A DNA stretch of 64,000 nucleotides from Tamlana sp. I1 (GCF_015355625.1 NZ_JACLAF010000005.1:62001-126000); one strand, 5' to 3'; shown: positions 15,681 through 25,153, numbered from the stretch's first letter. Program-made: numbers and translations. The notes: a model not told the origin generated them from the letters alone.

Positions 15681-16149
15681 ATACAAGAATTTGTCGGTCT
15701 ATTTGTTGGTCTAACGAAATAAGCGATTCGGTTCTTAAAACACCTTCAATAGATTGAATGTTTTTATTAAGCAAATGCATTAAATGCTCATTGTCTATCG
15801 ATAATAATTTGATGAATAAATTGTAATTTCCTGTGGTGAAATGACATTCTAAAACTTCAGGGAAACGCCTTAAAGCCTTAACAACATCGTCTGTGTTGGC
15901 TGCTTTATCTAAATAAACACCTACAAAGGCCATAGTAGAATAGCCTAATATTTTTGGGTTAATTACAAATTTTGATCCAGATAAAAGTTTAGATTTTTCT
16001 AACTTTTTTAAACGTTGATGTATGGCTGCTCCCGAAATTCCAACATTTCTGGCAATCTCAAGTATAGGCGTTCTAGCGTCTTCCGTTAAAACACGTAGAA
16101 TTTTTTTATCTATACCATCTATGGCTAGAGTTTTTGGTTTTTTGTTCAT
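15679..16149 (-). CDS. Lrp/AsnC family transcriptional regulator
   Basis: A 156-residue regulator with an N-terminal winged helix-turn-helix (about residues 12-60, including DARTPILEIARNVGISGAAIHQRLKKLE) and a C-terminal RAM/effector domain (about 68-145; STMAFVGVYLDKA...ECHFTTGNYNLFIKLL). Such proteins form octamers and sense amino acids. It lies downstream of a saccharopine dehydrogenase-type gene on the same strand, 212 bp away. A link to lysine or other amino-acid metabolism is therefore plausible but not shown. Confidence 0.9.
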   Translation of the reverse strand: MNKKPKTLAIDGIDKKILRVLTEDARTPILEIARNVGISGAAIHQRLKKLEKSKLLSGSKFVINPKILGYSTMAFVGVYLDKAANTDDVVKALRRFPEVLECHFTTGNYNLFIKLLSIDNEHLMHLLNKNIQSIEGVLRTESLISLDQQIDRQILV

Positions 16150-16361
16150 TGGTGTTATAGTTTAGAGCATAAAAGTAAACATTTGATTTTAAATTGTAAC
16201 TATATTTTGTTTCTAAGTATAATTGTGCAATGAATTTTAATTTGTAAGTACTTGATTTACAAGGCTTCTAGAAATTGAATTATTGGAATAAAACAAAGGT
16301 ATTTTAAGTTTTGCGCGTGTAAATCGCTTTGTTTCAGGTGTTTAGATAAGTAAAATCTTAC

Positions 16362-17696
16362 TTAAAAAATTTCTTTTTCTTGAAAAATGATGCCGTATTG
16401 TTGAAGTTCTTCTAGGATGGGTTGGTATATGTTTTTAGCAATAGGAATTTGTACACCCGGCGAGGTTATTTTTCCGTTTAAAATAGCGAGAGTTGCTATG
16501 GCTACTGGTAGGCCTACGGTTTTTGCCATGGCTGTAAAAGTTTGGGTTTCGCCAAGAATAACCATACTGGCATTTGTTTGATGACTTGTGTCATGGCGTT
16601 TATATCCAAATTTATGGTACATAACAACCATGTCTTTATCATATTGAGAAAGCGACCAAGGTTCACTTAGTATTTTTTGAAGTATTTGTGCAGGAGTTGC
16701 GTTTTTAAGTTTCACGCGTTTGTTGGCATTAAATAAATCGAGTTCCAGAAGTTTGTTCCAAAGGTTTTCATCGTTAATTTTTAATTGATGCCTTAGTTTT
16801 TCTTCAATAGTATTAGTGTTATGGTATGGTAAGTAAGCATTTGTAAAATCGCGGTAACTCATGTGTTCGCTATCTTCAATGGTATAGCTGTCATCGGTCA
16901 TGCCAAGACTAACAAAAACATCCCAAGCTTTGCAAAATCCAGCACGACGTATAGTGCCTCTGTAAAGTGTTTTAATGTTTTTTAGTCCATAAATGGCTTT
17001 GTATTTTAAAGAATCGCGATTGGCATAAACTTCAAAATCACCAAAATTATCAATTTGTAAAGGTTTTGTTTGCTTAAATAATTGGTTATATGCCATGTAT
17101 TTAATGCTCCCTTCATCTAAAAATTTTGCGGCAGCGCCTTGTCCTGCAAGTACAACATTTCGTGGGTTCCATGTAAATTTATAGTGCCAAAGGTTGTCGT
17201 CGCTCTCAGGAGCAATAAGTCCGCCTGTATACGATTCGAAGGTGTTAATTTCAGCGCCTTCACTTCGAAGTCGGTCTAAAATTTGCATGGCGCTCATATG
17301 GTCTAGTCCTGGGTCTACGCCAATTTCATTCAGGAAAATAAGCCCTTTGGCTTTGGCATCTTCATCTAAAAGCTGCATTTCGGCACTCACGTATGATGCT
17401 GTTACTAGGTGTTTTTCGAATCTAATACAATCTTTAGCAATTTCAATATGTAAGTGCGCAGGGAGCATCGACACCACAATATCTGCGTTTTTAATAAGAT
17501 TGGTTCTTAAAGCGTCATTGCTTATGTCTAGCTGAATTGCTTCGGCGTTTGGATTATTTCCAATTAATTGTACCGCTTGTTCAATATGGATATCGGCAAC
17601 AGTAATGAATAAAGATTCTAAGCTAGCCTTATCTAATAAATACTTTAATAGATAGGAGGTTGATTTTCCAGAACCAATGATTAAAATCCTTCTCAT
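16362..17696 (-). CDS. saccharopine dehydrogenase family protein
   Basis: A 444-residue oxidoreductase with an N-terminal Rossmann fold (MRRILIIGSGKSTSYLLKYL, then acidic VADIHIEQA) and the saccharopine dehydrogenase C-terminal domain, recognisable from FLNEIGVDPGLDHMSAMQI (about 121-139), ESYTGGLIAPE (about 153-163) and GTIRRAGFC (about 240). Glutamate-forming saccharopine dehydrogenases act in lysine degradation through the saccharopine route. The LYS9-like length fits. No lysine-ketoglutarate reductase gene is in the window, so the substrate remains an inference. The start MRRILIIG is consistent with the Rossmann strand. Confidence 0.85.
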   Translation of the reverse strand: MRRILIIGSGKSTSYLLKYLLDKASLESLFITVADIHIEQAVQLIGNNPNAEAIQLDISNDALRTNLIKNADIVVSMLPAHLHIEIAKDCIRFEKHLVTASYVSAEMQLLDEDAKAKGLIFLNEIGVDPGLDHMSAMQILDRLRSEGAEINTFESYTGGLIAPESDDNLWHYKFTWNPRNVVLAGQGAAAKFLDEGSIKYMAYNQLFKQTKPLQIDNFGDFEVYANRDSLKYKAIYGLKNIKTLYRGTIRRAGFCKAWDVFVSLGMTDDSYTIEDSEHMSYRDFTNAYLPYHNTNTIEEKLRHQLKINDENLWNKLLELDLFNANKRVKLKNATPAQILQKILSEPWSLSQYDKDMVVMYHKFGYKRHDTSHQTNASMVILGETQTFTAMAKTVGLPVAIATLAILNGKITSPGVQIPIAKNIYQPILEELQQYGIIFQEKEIF

Positions 17697-17712
17697 ATTG
17701 ATTATTGTTGAG

Positions 17713-17720
17713 TAATTTTG
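17713..17720 (+). promoter_or_regulatory. possible -7 box for the DUF423 gene
   Basis: TAATTTTG, a perfect TAnnTTTG match, 76 bp upstream of the ATG at 17796. The distance is longer than for other genes here, so confidence is limited. Confidence 0.35.
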
Positions 17721-17795
17721 TTTCAGCCCGTATAAAATAGTGGCTGTTACTAAATTATAAATATTAAAAGTATTTGTTAGAATAATTTAAACTTT

Positions 17796-18191
17796 ATGAA
17801 TAAAACAATTTTAATAACCGGTGGCGTATTTGGTGTGTTAAGTATAATTTTAGGGGCTTTTGGGGCTCACGGATTAAAAGCGTTAATTTCTGCAGAATCC
17901 CTACAAACTTTCGAAACTGGTGTACGTTACCAAATGTACCATGCTTTTTTACTACTATTTATTGGGGCAGCTTCCTTTGTTAGCGAAAAAACTAAAAAAA
18001 TCGCATACTATTTAACGGTAATTGGTGTGCTCTTTTTTTCTGGGTCTATCTATGGATTGGCTACAAATTCGTTGTCGACTTTCAATTTTAAAAGTATTGG
18101 TTTTATAACCCCAATAGGCGGATTGTTTTTAATAGTAGCATGGATTTTAATAATTATGGATATAATAAAAAACTATCCTAAAAACGATTAA
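17796..18191 (+). CDS. DUF423 membrane protein
   Basis: A 131-residue protein with four membrane helices (about residues 4-22, 46-62, 70-88 and 98-122). The N-terminal LGAFGAHGLK motif and VRYQMYHAFLLLF are diagnostic of DUF423 (YwdK-like), a family of unknown function. It is 63 bp upstream of pckA on the same strand, but pckA appears to have its own promoters. Confidence 0.9.
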   Translation: MNKTILITGGVFGVLSIILGAFGAHGLKALISAESLQTFETGVRYQMYHAFLLLFIGAASFVSEKTKKIAYYLTVIGVLFFSGSIYGLATNSLSTFNFKSIGFITPIGGLFLIVAWILIIMDIIKNYPKND

Positions 18192-18220
18192 AATTAATGA
18201 ATAATGTAAAATAATTATTC

Positions 18221-18228
18221 TAATTTTG
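18221..18228 (+). promoter_or_regulatory. first of two tandem -7 boxes before pckA
   Basis: TAATTTTG, part of an 11-bp direct repeat TAATTTTGTTG whose second copy begins 17 bp later at 18238. Confidence 0.5.
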
Positions 18229-18237
18229 TTGAATAAC

Positions 18238-18245
18238 TAATTTTG
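18238..18245 (+). promoter_or_regulatory. second tandem -7 box before pckA
   Basis: TAATTTTG again, 9 bp before the ATG at 18255. The TTG at 18243 falls inside this box, which supports ATG 18255 as the start. Confidence 0.5.
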
Positions 18246-18254
18246 TTGTCAACA

Positions 18255-19871
18255 ATGGAAAATCTAAAACAAGTTAAAAAAACGATTTCTCTAGATCAAT
18301 ACGGTATTAAAAATGCCAAGATTAATTATCAATTAGAACCCGAAGAGTTACAGGCCATTGCCATAGAAAAAGGTCAAGGTGTCGAAGCCGATTCGGGGGC
18401 ATTGGCGATAAATACTGGTGAGTTTACGGGGCGTTCTCCTAAAGATCGCTTTATTGTTAAAGATGATGTTACTAAAGATCGGGTTTGGTGGGGAAACATA
18501 AATATTCCATTTGAACCAGAAAAATTTGATAAACTATACAATAAAGTAGTAAACTATCTTTCGAATAAAGAAGTTTTTGTGCGTGATAGTTATGCGTGCG
18601 CCGACGAAAATTACAAACTTAATATTCGCGTTATTAATGAATTTCCTTGGAGCAATCAGTTTGCATATAACATGTTTTTAAGGCCGACTGAAGATGAGTT
18701 AAAGCGTTTTAATCCAGAGTGGACCATTATAAATGCGCCAGGATTTATGGCAGATCCTGAAGAAGATGGCACTAGACAACATAATTTTGCGATTTTAGAT
18801 TTTACAAAAAAGATTGCTTTAATTGGTGGAACAGGATACACTGGAGAAATTAAAAAAGGTATTTTTTCGGCATTAAATTTTATTCTGCCTGTATTTAAAA
18901 ATACCATGCCCATGCATTGTAGTGCTAATGTTGGAGCAGATGGCGATACCGCAATTTTCTTCGGATTATCGGGTACAGGGAAAACAACACTTTCGACAGA
19001 CCCTAATAGAAGTTTAATTGGCGATGATGAGCATGGTTGGACCAAAGAAAACACGATTTTTAATTTTGAAGGCGGATGTTATGCTAAGGTGATTAATCTT
19101 TCTAGAGATAACGAGCCCGAAATTTACGACGCGATTAAAAAAGGAGCTATTCTTGAAAATGTTATTTTAGATGCTGAAGGCAAAGTTGATTTTACAGATA
19201 CTTCCATAACACAAAATACCCGAGTAAGTTATCCGATTCATCATATAGAAAATATTCAAGAGCCTTCAATAGGAAAGAATCCTAAAAATATATTCTTTTT
19301 AACGGCTGATGCTTTTGGGGTGATTCCGCCTATTTCAAAATTAACGCCAAGTCAAGCAGCTTATCATTTTATTTCGGGTTATACGGCTAAAGTAGCAGGA
19401 ACCGAAGCGGGTGTGGTAGAACCTACGCCATCATTTTCAGCATGTTTTGGGGCGCCATTTATGCCTTTGCATCCTGCTAAATATGCCGAAATGTTAAGTG
19501 CAAAAATGACCGATGCTGGCGTAAATGTATGGTTGGTAAACACAGGTTGGACGGGTGGTCCTTATGGTGTTGGAACGCGTATGAAATTAAAATACACAAG
19601 AGCTATGATTAATGCCGTACTTAATGGCGATTTAGGATTGTATAATTACGACGATTATCACATTCACTCTGTTTTCGGAGTGGCGCAACCAAGAAGTTGT
19701 CCAGGCGTGCCAACCGAAGTTTTAAGTCCGCGAACCACATGGAATGATGATGAGGCCTATTACACAACAGCATTTAAATTAACCAATGCTTTTCGTGAAA
19801 ACTTCAAAAAATTTGAAGCGCATTGTACCGAAGAAATTAGACGTGGCGGTCCGCAACGTTATGCATTTTAA
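18255..19871 (+). CDS. pckA: phosphoenolpyruvate carboxykinase (ATP)
   Basis: A 538-residue ATP-dependent PEP carboxykinase, which converts oxaloacetate to PEP at the entry to gluconeogenesis. Seen in order: GEFTGRSPKDRFIV (substrate binding, about residues 55-68), MHCSANVG (metal site region), the kinase-1a P-loop GLSGTGKTTLS (about 237-247), LIGDDEHGW (kinase-2) and NTRVSYPIHHIEN (about 320-332). The length is normal. The start MENLKQVKKTISLDQYGI is chosen because the upstream TTG lies inside a promoter box. A strong bidirectional terminator follows. Confidence 0.95.
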   Translation: MENLKQVKKTISLDQYGIKNAKINYQLEPEELQAIAIEKGQGVEADSGALAINTGEFTGRSPKDRFIVKDDVTKDRVWWGNINIPFEPEKFDKLYNKVVNYLSNKEVFVRDSYACADENYKLNIRVINEFPWSNQFAYNMFLRPTEDELKRFNPEWTIINAPGFMADPEEDGTRQHNFAILDFTKKIALIGGTGYTGEIKKGIFSALNFILPVFKNTMPMHCSANVGADGDTAIFFGLSGTGKTTLSTDPNRSLIGDDEHGWTKENTIFNFEGGCYAKVINLSRDNEPEIYDAIKKGAILENVILDAEGKVDFTDTSITQNTRVSYPIHHIENIQEPSIGKNPKNIFFLTADAFGVIPPISKLTPSQAAYHFISGYTAKVAGTEAGVVEPTPSFSACFGAPFMPLHPAKYAEMLSAKMTDAGVNVWLVNTGWTGGPYGVGTRMKLKYTRAMINAVLNGDLGLYNYDDYHIHSVFGVAQPRSCPGVPTEVLSPRTTWNDDEAYYTTAFKLTNAFRENFKKFEAHCTEEIRRGGPQRYAF

Positions 19872-19902
19872 TGTCAATTCTAGTTTAAATTTTTGATAAA
19901 AG

Positions 19903-19940
19903 AAAAGCGGGATGATTTTTTAAAATCATCCCGCTTTTTT
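19903..19940. terminator. bidirectional terminator between pckA and hemD
   Basis: A 17-bp perfect stem (AAAAGCGGGATGATTTT, 19903-19919, with its complement 19922-19938) carries T-rich flanks on both strands. It serves the convergent pckA and hemD genes. Confidence 0.92.
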
Positions 19941-19962
19941 ATGAATTAAAAGGTTTATATAA

Positions 19963-20712
19963 TTATTTCCCTTTGTTTGCTTTTTCAATATATTTCTCTA
20001 AAGCCATAGTCATTGAAGGTGTTTCTGGCGTTGGTGCAGCAATATCCACACGTAAGCCTTTTTCTTCAACAGCCTTAATCGTTGTGTTTCCAAATACCGC
20101 AATACGGGTGTCGTTTTGTTTGAAATCTGGAAAGTTTTGAAATAATGATTCAATTCCTGAAGGACTAAAAAACACTAAAACATCGTAAGATACATTAGCC
20201 AAATCAGATAGATCACTCACTACTGTTTTGTAAAAAGTAGCCTGTTTCCAATCTACACCTAAAGTATTTAAAGTATCTGGTACTTCTGGTTTAACTTTGT
20301 CTGTGTTTGGCAATAAGAATTTTTCGTCTTTATACTTCTTAATCAAAGGCGATAATTCTGAAAATGTTCGTTTTCCAACATAAATTTTACGTTTTCTATA
20401 CACTACATATTTCTGTAGATAATAGGCAACGGCTTCAGACTGACAAAAATATTTCATCGTGTCTGGAACTTTAAAGCGCATTTCGTCTGCAATTCTAAAA
20501 AAATGATCTACAGCGTTTCTACTTGTTAAAATAATAGCTGTGTAGTTTTTTAAATCAATTTTTTGTTGTCTAATTTCTTTAGCAGACACCCCTTCAACAT
20601 GAATAAAAGGTCTAAAGTCGATTTTTACGCGTTGCTTTTGTTGTAAATCAAAATATGGAGAGTTCTCTATTTTAGGTTCCGGCTGAGATACTAAAATTGT
20701 TTTTACTTTCAT
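19963..20712 (-). CDS. hemD: uroporphyrinogen-III synthase
   Basis: A 249-residue protein of the HemD fold: two alternating alpha/beta domains linked by two strands. Supporting stretches are the N-terminal KTILVSQPEP, YTAIILTSRNAVDHFF (about residues 57-72), KYFCQSEAVAYYLQKY (about 86-101) and the second-domain YDVLVFFSPSGIESLFQNF...IAVFGNTTIKAVEEKGLRVDIAAPTPET. HemD closes hydroxymethylbilane into uroporphyrinogen III for heme synthesis. HemD is weakly conserved, and the call rests on these motifs plus adjacency to DUF4271, which I recall as usual in Flavobacteriaceae. Confidence 0.85.
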   Translation of the reverse strand: MKVKTILVSQPEPKIENSPYFDLQQKQRVKIDFRPFIHVEGVSAKEIRQQKIDLKNYTAIILTSRNAVDHFFRIADEMRFKVPDTMKYFCQSEAVAYYLQKYVVYRKRKIYVGKRTFSELSPLIKKYKDEKFLLPNTDKVKPEVPDTLNTLGVDWKQATFYKTVVSDLSDLANVSYDVLVFFSPSGIESLFQNFPDFKQNDTRIAVFGNTTIKAVEEKGLRVDIAAPTPETPSMTMALEKYIEKANKGK

Positions 20713-20732
20713 AAGGGACTTTGGGTTTGTCT

Positions 20733-21380
20733 TTATTTTGAAACAAACACCTTGTACAATATTATGTAGGGTGCGATTTCAAGTGTGCAAAGATACAAAA
20801 TAAAATAGAACAAGTTTGATTTTATTAAACTTTGATGTGTTTTAAATGAACTGATTAACCCAATAGCGTTTAGAATTAATAATAAAATAATGATACCGTA
20901 AATTACGGGTAACGTAGGTTGGAAGCTAAATAGTAGGAGTGTGTTTATGGGTAATAATAGCACACCTAAAAAGTTTTTAAACGTTATTTTTTGAAAAAGA
21001 TAGTGGTCTGTAATTCTATCAATTTCAAAAATACTACCTATTAAACGCTCAATAAGTACTTTTATTAATGCAAAAACGGCCAAACAAATAATAAGCTTCA
21101 GCATGCCGTTTATGGGAATACTGTTTATATTATTTATTTGTCGGTATATAATTAGGCAAAATAAAGATAGCGAGACGGTTAGGTTGCCAAAAAGTAATGC
21201 GTCAAATTGATCGAAAAACTTTTGGTCTCTAGCATATATTTTAAGATAGCGGTCGTTCCCTAAAACGAGCATGAAGTCATGAAACCGTTTAGGAGCTATT
21301 ATTTTAGCGGCAGCAACGATGGCTAATCCGATAAGAATTAGTATGGTAAATATTTCGTTTGAAACTATGTTACGAAGCAT
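20733..21380 (-). CDS. DUF4271 membrane protein
   Basis: A 215-residue protein with about six membrane helices and the phylum-typical stretch PKRFHDFMLVLGNDRYLKIYARDQKFFDQFDALLF, shown here in two parts: PKRFHDFM and NDRYLKIYARD, around residues 30-57. ITFKNFLGVLLLPINTLLLF lies further on. This is DUF4271, of unknown function and restricted to Bacteroidota. It sits 20 bp upstream of hemD on the same strand and is almost certainly co-transcribed with it. Confidence 0.85.
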   Translation of the reverse strand: MLRNIVSNEIFTILILIGLAIVAAAKIIAPKRFHDFMLVLGNDRYLKIYARDQKFFDQFDALLFGNLTVSLSLFCLIIYRQINNINSIPINGMLKLIICLAVFALIKVLIERLIGSIFEIDRITDHYLFQKITFKNFLGVLLLPINTLLLFSFQPTLPVIYGIIILLLILNAIGLISSFKTHQSLIKSNLFYFILYLCTLEIAPYIILYKVFVSK

Positions 21381-21457
21381 GGCATAAAATTATTATAAAT
21401 TTTAGTTTTATACGGTATTATTAAGGAATATTTAAAAAAAATAATCGCTTAATAATG

Positions 21458-21465
21458 TACATTTG
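21458..21465 (+). promoter_or_regulatory. -7 promoter box for the mannosyltransferase-pyrC operon
   Basis: TACATTTG, a perfect TAnnTTTG match, 33 bp upstream of the ATG at 21499. Confidence 0.5.
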
Positions 21466-21498
21466 TCAAACCAAAAAAGGTTGCGATAAATTAGAAAT

Positions 21499-22221
21499 AT
21501 GCCTGATACTGTTGTTATTATTCCAACTTACAATGAGATTGAAAATATTGAAGCCATAATTAGGGCTGTATTTTCTCAATCAGATCATTTGCATATTCTT
21601 ATTGTTGACGATAATTCGCCAGATTTAACAGGTTTAAAGGTTAAGGCATTGCAAGATGAATTTTCTGGGAAACTTTTTTTAGAAACGCGTCAAGAAAAAT
21701 CGGGTTTAGGAACTGCCTATATTCACGGTTTTAAATGGTGTTTAAAAAGAAGTTATCAGTATATTTTTGAAATGGATGCCGATTTCTCGCATAATCCAAA
21801 CGATATCATTAAACTGTATAATGCCTGTCATATAGATGGCGCCCATTTATCTATTGGCTCGCGCTATATTACAGGAGTAAATGTGGTGAATTGGCCAATG
21901 AGTCGTGTATTAATGTCTTATTTGGCATCAAAATACGTGCGTCTTATTACGGGCATGAACATCCAAGATACCACAGCGGGTTTTGTGTGTTATAAACGTG
22001 AGGTTTTAGAAACCATCGATTTAAATAAAATTAAATTTATAGGTTATGCGTTTCAGATTGAAATGAAATTTAAAGCCTATTTAAAGCAATTTAAAATCAC
22101 AGAGGTGCCTGTTATTTTTACCGATAGAACACGCGGCGAATCTAAATTGAGTTCAAGCATTATTTCCGAAGCCATTTTTGGTGTTATATCCATGAAACTT
22201 AAAAGTCTATTTGAAAAGTAG
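21499..22221 (+). CDS. polyprenol monophosphomannose synthase (GT2)
   Basis: A 240-residue family 2 glycosyltransferase close to Dpm1/Ppm1 catalytic domains: IIPTYNEIENIEAII at the N-terminus, LIVDDNSPD (about residues 34-42), the metal-binding EMDADFSHNP (about 92-101), DTTAGFVCYKREVL (about 156-169) and DRTRGESKLSSSII (about 210-223). Dpm1-type enzymes move mannose from GDP-mannose to a polyprenyl phosphate at the inner face of the membrane. No C-terminal membrane domain is present, so a soluble or peripheral enzyme is expected. It is the first gene of a tight cluster with pyrC (6 bp apart). Confidence 0.88.
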   Translation: MPDTVVIIPTYNEIENIEAIIRAVFSQSDHLHILIVDDNSPDLTGLKVKALQDEFSGKLFLETRQEKSGLGTAYIHGFKWCLKRSYQYIFEMDADFSHNPNDIIKLYNACHIDGAHLSIGSRYITGVNVVNWPMSRVLMSYLASKYVRLITGMNIQDTTAGFVCYKREVLETIDLNKIKFIGYAFQIEMKFKAYLKQFKITEVPVIFTDRTRGESKLSSSIISEAIFGVISMKLKSLFEK

Positions 22222-22227
22222 AAGCAT

Positions 22228-23574
22228 ATGAAAGAGAAAACTACCCTTATTAAAAACGCTAAAATTATTAATGAAGGCAAAGTGTTTGCTGGCGACATAT
22301 TAATTGAAGGCGAGTACATTAAACAAATTGACAGTTCTATTAGTCCGAAATCTTCCGAGGTTAATGTTATCGATGCCGAAGGAAAATATATTTTGCCAGG
22401 CGTTATAGACGATCAAGTACATTTTAGAGAACCGGGTTTAACCGAAAAAGCCGATATTGCTAGCGAATCTAAAGCAGCTATTGCGGGCGGTATCACTTCT
22501 TTTATAGAAATGCCGAATACTAATCCGCAAACCACAACCATTGAAAAATTAGAAGAAAAATTTGAAATTGCAGCACAAACATCTTCAGCAAATTATTCTT
22601 TTATGTTTGGTGGTACCAACGACAACTTAGATGAAGTTTTAAAGGTTGATAAAAAGAATGTTGCAGGATTAAAATTATTCTTAGGGTCTTCAACTGGAAA
22701 TATGTTGGTTGACAATCCAGAGGTTTTAGAGAAAATTTTTAATAGTACCGATTTGCTTATTTCGGTGCACTGTGAAGATGAAGGGACCATTAAAGCAAAT
22801 TTCAAAAAGTATCACGATGAGTACGGCGATGATATTCCTGTGAAATATCACCCTTTAATTAGAAGTGAAGAAGCTTGTTATATCTCCTCTTCAAAAGCCA
22901 TTGAATTAGCTAAAAAAACGGGGGCAAGATTGCATATTTTTCATCTTTCAACAGGAAAAGAAACCAAATTGTTTTCTAATAAAATACCTTTAAAAGACAA
23001 GAAAATTACTGCCGAAGTTTGTATACATCACTTATGGTTTACAGACGAAGATTACGAAAATAAAGGCACGTTAATTAAATGGAATCCTGCGGTGAAAACT
23101 AAATCGGATCGCGAGGAATTATGGAAAGCTTTGTTGGATGGCAGAATAGATGTTATTGCAACAGACCATGCACCACATACTAAAGCCGAGAAAAACAACG
23201 TTTATACAAGCGCACCTTCAGGCGGGCCTTTGGTACAACACGCGTTACCTGCCATGTTGGAGATGCACCATAGAGGCAAAATTTCTTTGGAAAAAGTGGT
23301 TGAAAAAATGTGTCATAATCCAGCAATTTTGTTTCAAGTTGAAAAACGTGGTTATATTAAGGAAGGTTATTTTGCCGATTTAGTTTTGGTAGATTTAAAT
23401 AATCCGTGGACCGTTAATAAAGACAATATATTATACAAATGTGGCTGGTCGCCATTTGAAGGGACAACCTTTAAATCGAGAATTACACATACTTTTTTAA
23501 ATGGTAGTTTGGTGTATCAAAACTCGGAATTTAAAAATGTAAAAGCGGCAAAGCGATTAACTTTTAATAGATGA
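22228..23574 (+). CDS. pyrC: dihydroorotase (class I), altered first metal motif
   Basis: A 448-residue amidohydrolase of the class I dihydroorotase type, third step of pyrimidine synthesis. Landmarks: [19 protein letters not shown] (about residues 59-77), [11 protein letters not shown] (metal-bridging lysine region), ISVHCEDE (about 171-178), [10 protein letters not shown] (about 224-233) and [13 protein letters not shown] (about 309-321). The usual HxH is QxH here (Gln63, His65), which I recall as a common Bacteroidota form. Dihydropyrimidinase-like activity is the alternative. The stop overlaps the ATG of the next gene by 4 bp (ATGA). Confidence 0.85.
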   Translation: MKEKTTLIKNAKIINEGKVFAGDILIEGEYIKQIDSSISPKSSEVNVIDAEGKYILPGVIDDQVHFREPGLTEKADIASESKAAIAGGITSFIEMPNTNPQTTTIEKLEEKFEIAAQTSSANYSFMFGGTNDNLDEVLKVDKKNVAGLKLFLGSSTGNMLVDNPEVLEKIFNSTDLLISVHCEDEGTIKANFKKYHDEYGDDIPVKYHPLIRSEEACYISSSKAIELAKKTGARLHIFHLSTGKETKLFSNKIPLKDKKITAEVCIHHLWFTDEDYENKGTLIKWNPAVKTKSDREELWKALLDGRIDVIATDHAPHTKAEKNNVYTSAPSGGPLVQHALPAMLEMHHRGKISLEKVVEKMCHNPAILFQVEKRGYIKEGYFADLVLVDLNNPWTVNKDNILYKCGWSPFEGTTFKSRITHTFLNGSLVYQNSEFKNVKAAKRLTFNR

Positions 23575-24089
23575 TTTTAAAACGATATATACTGTGTTTA
23601 GTAATTTTAATGTCAGTCTTGGCTTGCAATAGATTTAATGGTCCAGACAAACCAGATAATTTAATTTCTAAAGACAAAATGGTTGATATTATGATTGATA
23701 CGAAAATATTAATATCATCCAATTCTACCGATAAGCGTGTAATGCGGGATTCGAATCTCGATATGGATACCTATATTTTTAAGAAATATAATATTGATAG
23801 TTTGCAATTTGCATTAAGTAATGCTTATTATGCGTTTCATATTGAAGATTACGAAGAAATTTATACTAAAGCGATAGATAGCTTAGAAAAATTGAATATT
23901 GAGTTAAAAGCCATTCAGGCTGAAGAATGGAAAGCACAAACCAAAAAGGAGGAAGAGGCATTGCTTAAATCGAAATCTAGTGAAAAAGAGCTGGATTCGT
24001 TAACGCCAGCTGTTAGAAAAGATTCTATTAGAAATGCGAATGCTAAAAAGGATCTTGAGTCTAAAAAAAGTTTGCTTACCCCTAATTAG
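23571..24089 (+). CDS. DUF4296 lipoprotein
   Basis: A 172-residue lipoprotein: signal sequence with lipobox VLAC (Cys19), then the DUF4296 core ([16 protein letters not shown]...[21 protein letters not shown]), in which a short helix pair precedes a conserved YNIDSLQF-type segment. A charged coiled-coil tail rich in K and E spans about residues 100-172. Function unknown; the family is found in Bacteroidota. Translation is probably coupled to pyrC through the ATGA overlap. Its 3' end overlaps the convergent epimerase gene by 8 bp. Confidence 0.82.
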   Translation: MILKRYILCLVILMSVLACNRFNGPDKPDNLISKDKMVDIMIDTKILISSNSTDKRVMRDSNLDMDTYIFKKYNIDSLQFALSNAYYAFHIEDYEEIYTKAIDSLEKLNIELKAIQAEEWKAQTKKEEEALLKSKSSEKELDSLTPAVRKDSIRNANAKKDLESKKSLLTPN

Positions 24090-25092
24090 ATTGTGTAAGG
24101 TATAAACGCCCAATTTCAGTGATAGATTTATCAATGGCTTTAAATTTGTAATTTAAGGCCATTTTTATTTTATCACTATTATAATTTGTTTCAGAATCTA
24201 AGCTTCGGGATACATACTTTGTTAGTTGGCGTTTTTTTCCAAAAAGTGTGTGTCTTAGCCAGTCCAATCGCCATGCAATATGGAGTAAGTTTTTATTGGC
24301 TAATTTTTTAGGAACTTTAGCATTTACAGCTTGTGCCAAGGCTTGAATAAAGGTTTTGTAGGTCAAATTTTCAGAAACCAAAACAAAGTTTTCATTCTTA
24401 ATACTGCTATCGGTGAGTTGAATCATTATAGCTACCACATCTTCAACATCAACTAGAGCTACGGTTCCGGCGGTATAATATTTTAGTCCTTTGTGCGCTT
24501 TTTTAAATAAATTTCCTGTACCGTATGTCCAAATGCCTGCGCCTAATATCACGCCAGGGTTTACAATTACGGCATTTAAGCCTTCTTGTGTGCCTCGCCA
24601 AACTTCCATCTCGGCTCCATACTTTGTAATGGCATACAGATTATTATCTTCTTCTGGATTCCAAGCGGTTTCTTCATTAATAGGTGCATTGTTTAGTGTG
24701 CTTCCTAAAGTCGCAATCGAGCTTACATAGCAAAATTTTTCAACGGGATTAGTTATCGAAAAATTTACCATATTAGCGGTGCCTTCAATATTAGTTCTTC
24801 TTAAAAGTTGGTATTTATCTGGGTCAAAAGTTACTAATGCGGCGCAATGGTAAACTTGGGTAACGCCCTTAAACGCTTCAGTTAAAGAAGGAATATCTAA
24901 AATATCGGCTTTAACCCATTCAATAGCATTAAAGAGAGGTTTGTAATCTTCAGTATAACACGAAAACACACTTTTGGTGTGCTTCAGTTTGTTTTCATTG
25001 CGGTATAGCGCTCGAACTTCTTTTCCACTTGTGATAAGCTTGTAAAGTAAATGCGCACCCACTAAACCTGTTCCTCCTGTTACTAAAATCAT
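24082..25092 (-). CDS. NAD-dependent epimerase/dehydratase (extended SDR)
   Basis: A 336-residue extended short-chain dehydrogenase: N-terminal ILVTGGTGLVGAHLLYKL with the GxxGxxG nucleotide motif, VYHCAALVTFDP (about residues 81-92), the catalytic YAITKYGAE (Tyr and Lys four apart, about 153-161) and IVNPGVILGAG (about 175-185). It resembles dihydroflavonol-reductase-like SDRs; the substrate is unknown. In Flavobacteriaceae such a gene often neighbours the DUF4296 gene (from memory). No operon partner is seen on its strand. Confidence 0.85.
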   Translation of the reverse strand: MILVTGGTGLVGAHLLYKLITSGKEVRALYRNENKLKHTKSVFSCYTEDYKPLFNAIEWVKADILDIPSLTEAFKGVTQVYHCAALVTFDPDKYQLLRRTNIEGTANMVNFSITNPVEKFCYVSSIATLGSTLNNAPINEETAWNPEEDNNLYAITKYGAEMEVWRGTQEGLNAVIVNPGVILGAGIWTYGTGNLFKKAHKGLKYYTAGTVALVDVEDVVAIMIQLTDSSIKNENFVLVSENLTYKTFIQALAQAVNAKVPKKLANKNLLHIAWRLDWLRHTLFGKKRQLTKYVSRSLDSETNYNSDKIKMALNYKFKAIDKSITEIGRLYLTQSN

Positions 25093-25145
25093 GCAACTAA
25101 AGTAAAGAATTATTCATAATTGCTGCCTTATTATACATGTATTTT

Positions 25146-25153
25146 TATCTTTG
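25146..25153 (+). promoter_or_regulatory. -7 promoter box for tyrS
   Basis: TATCTTTG, a perfect TAnnTTTG match, 25 bp upstream of the ATG at 25179. A TTG at 25120-25122 could be a -33 element with slightly long spacing. Confidence 0.55.

Noticed and set aside
18656-19054. 132-codon minus-strand frame opposite pckA
   Set aside because: Shadow frame; pckA motifs on the plus strand are complete.
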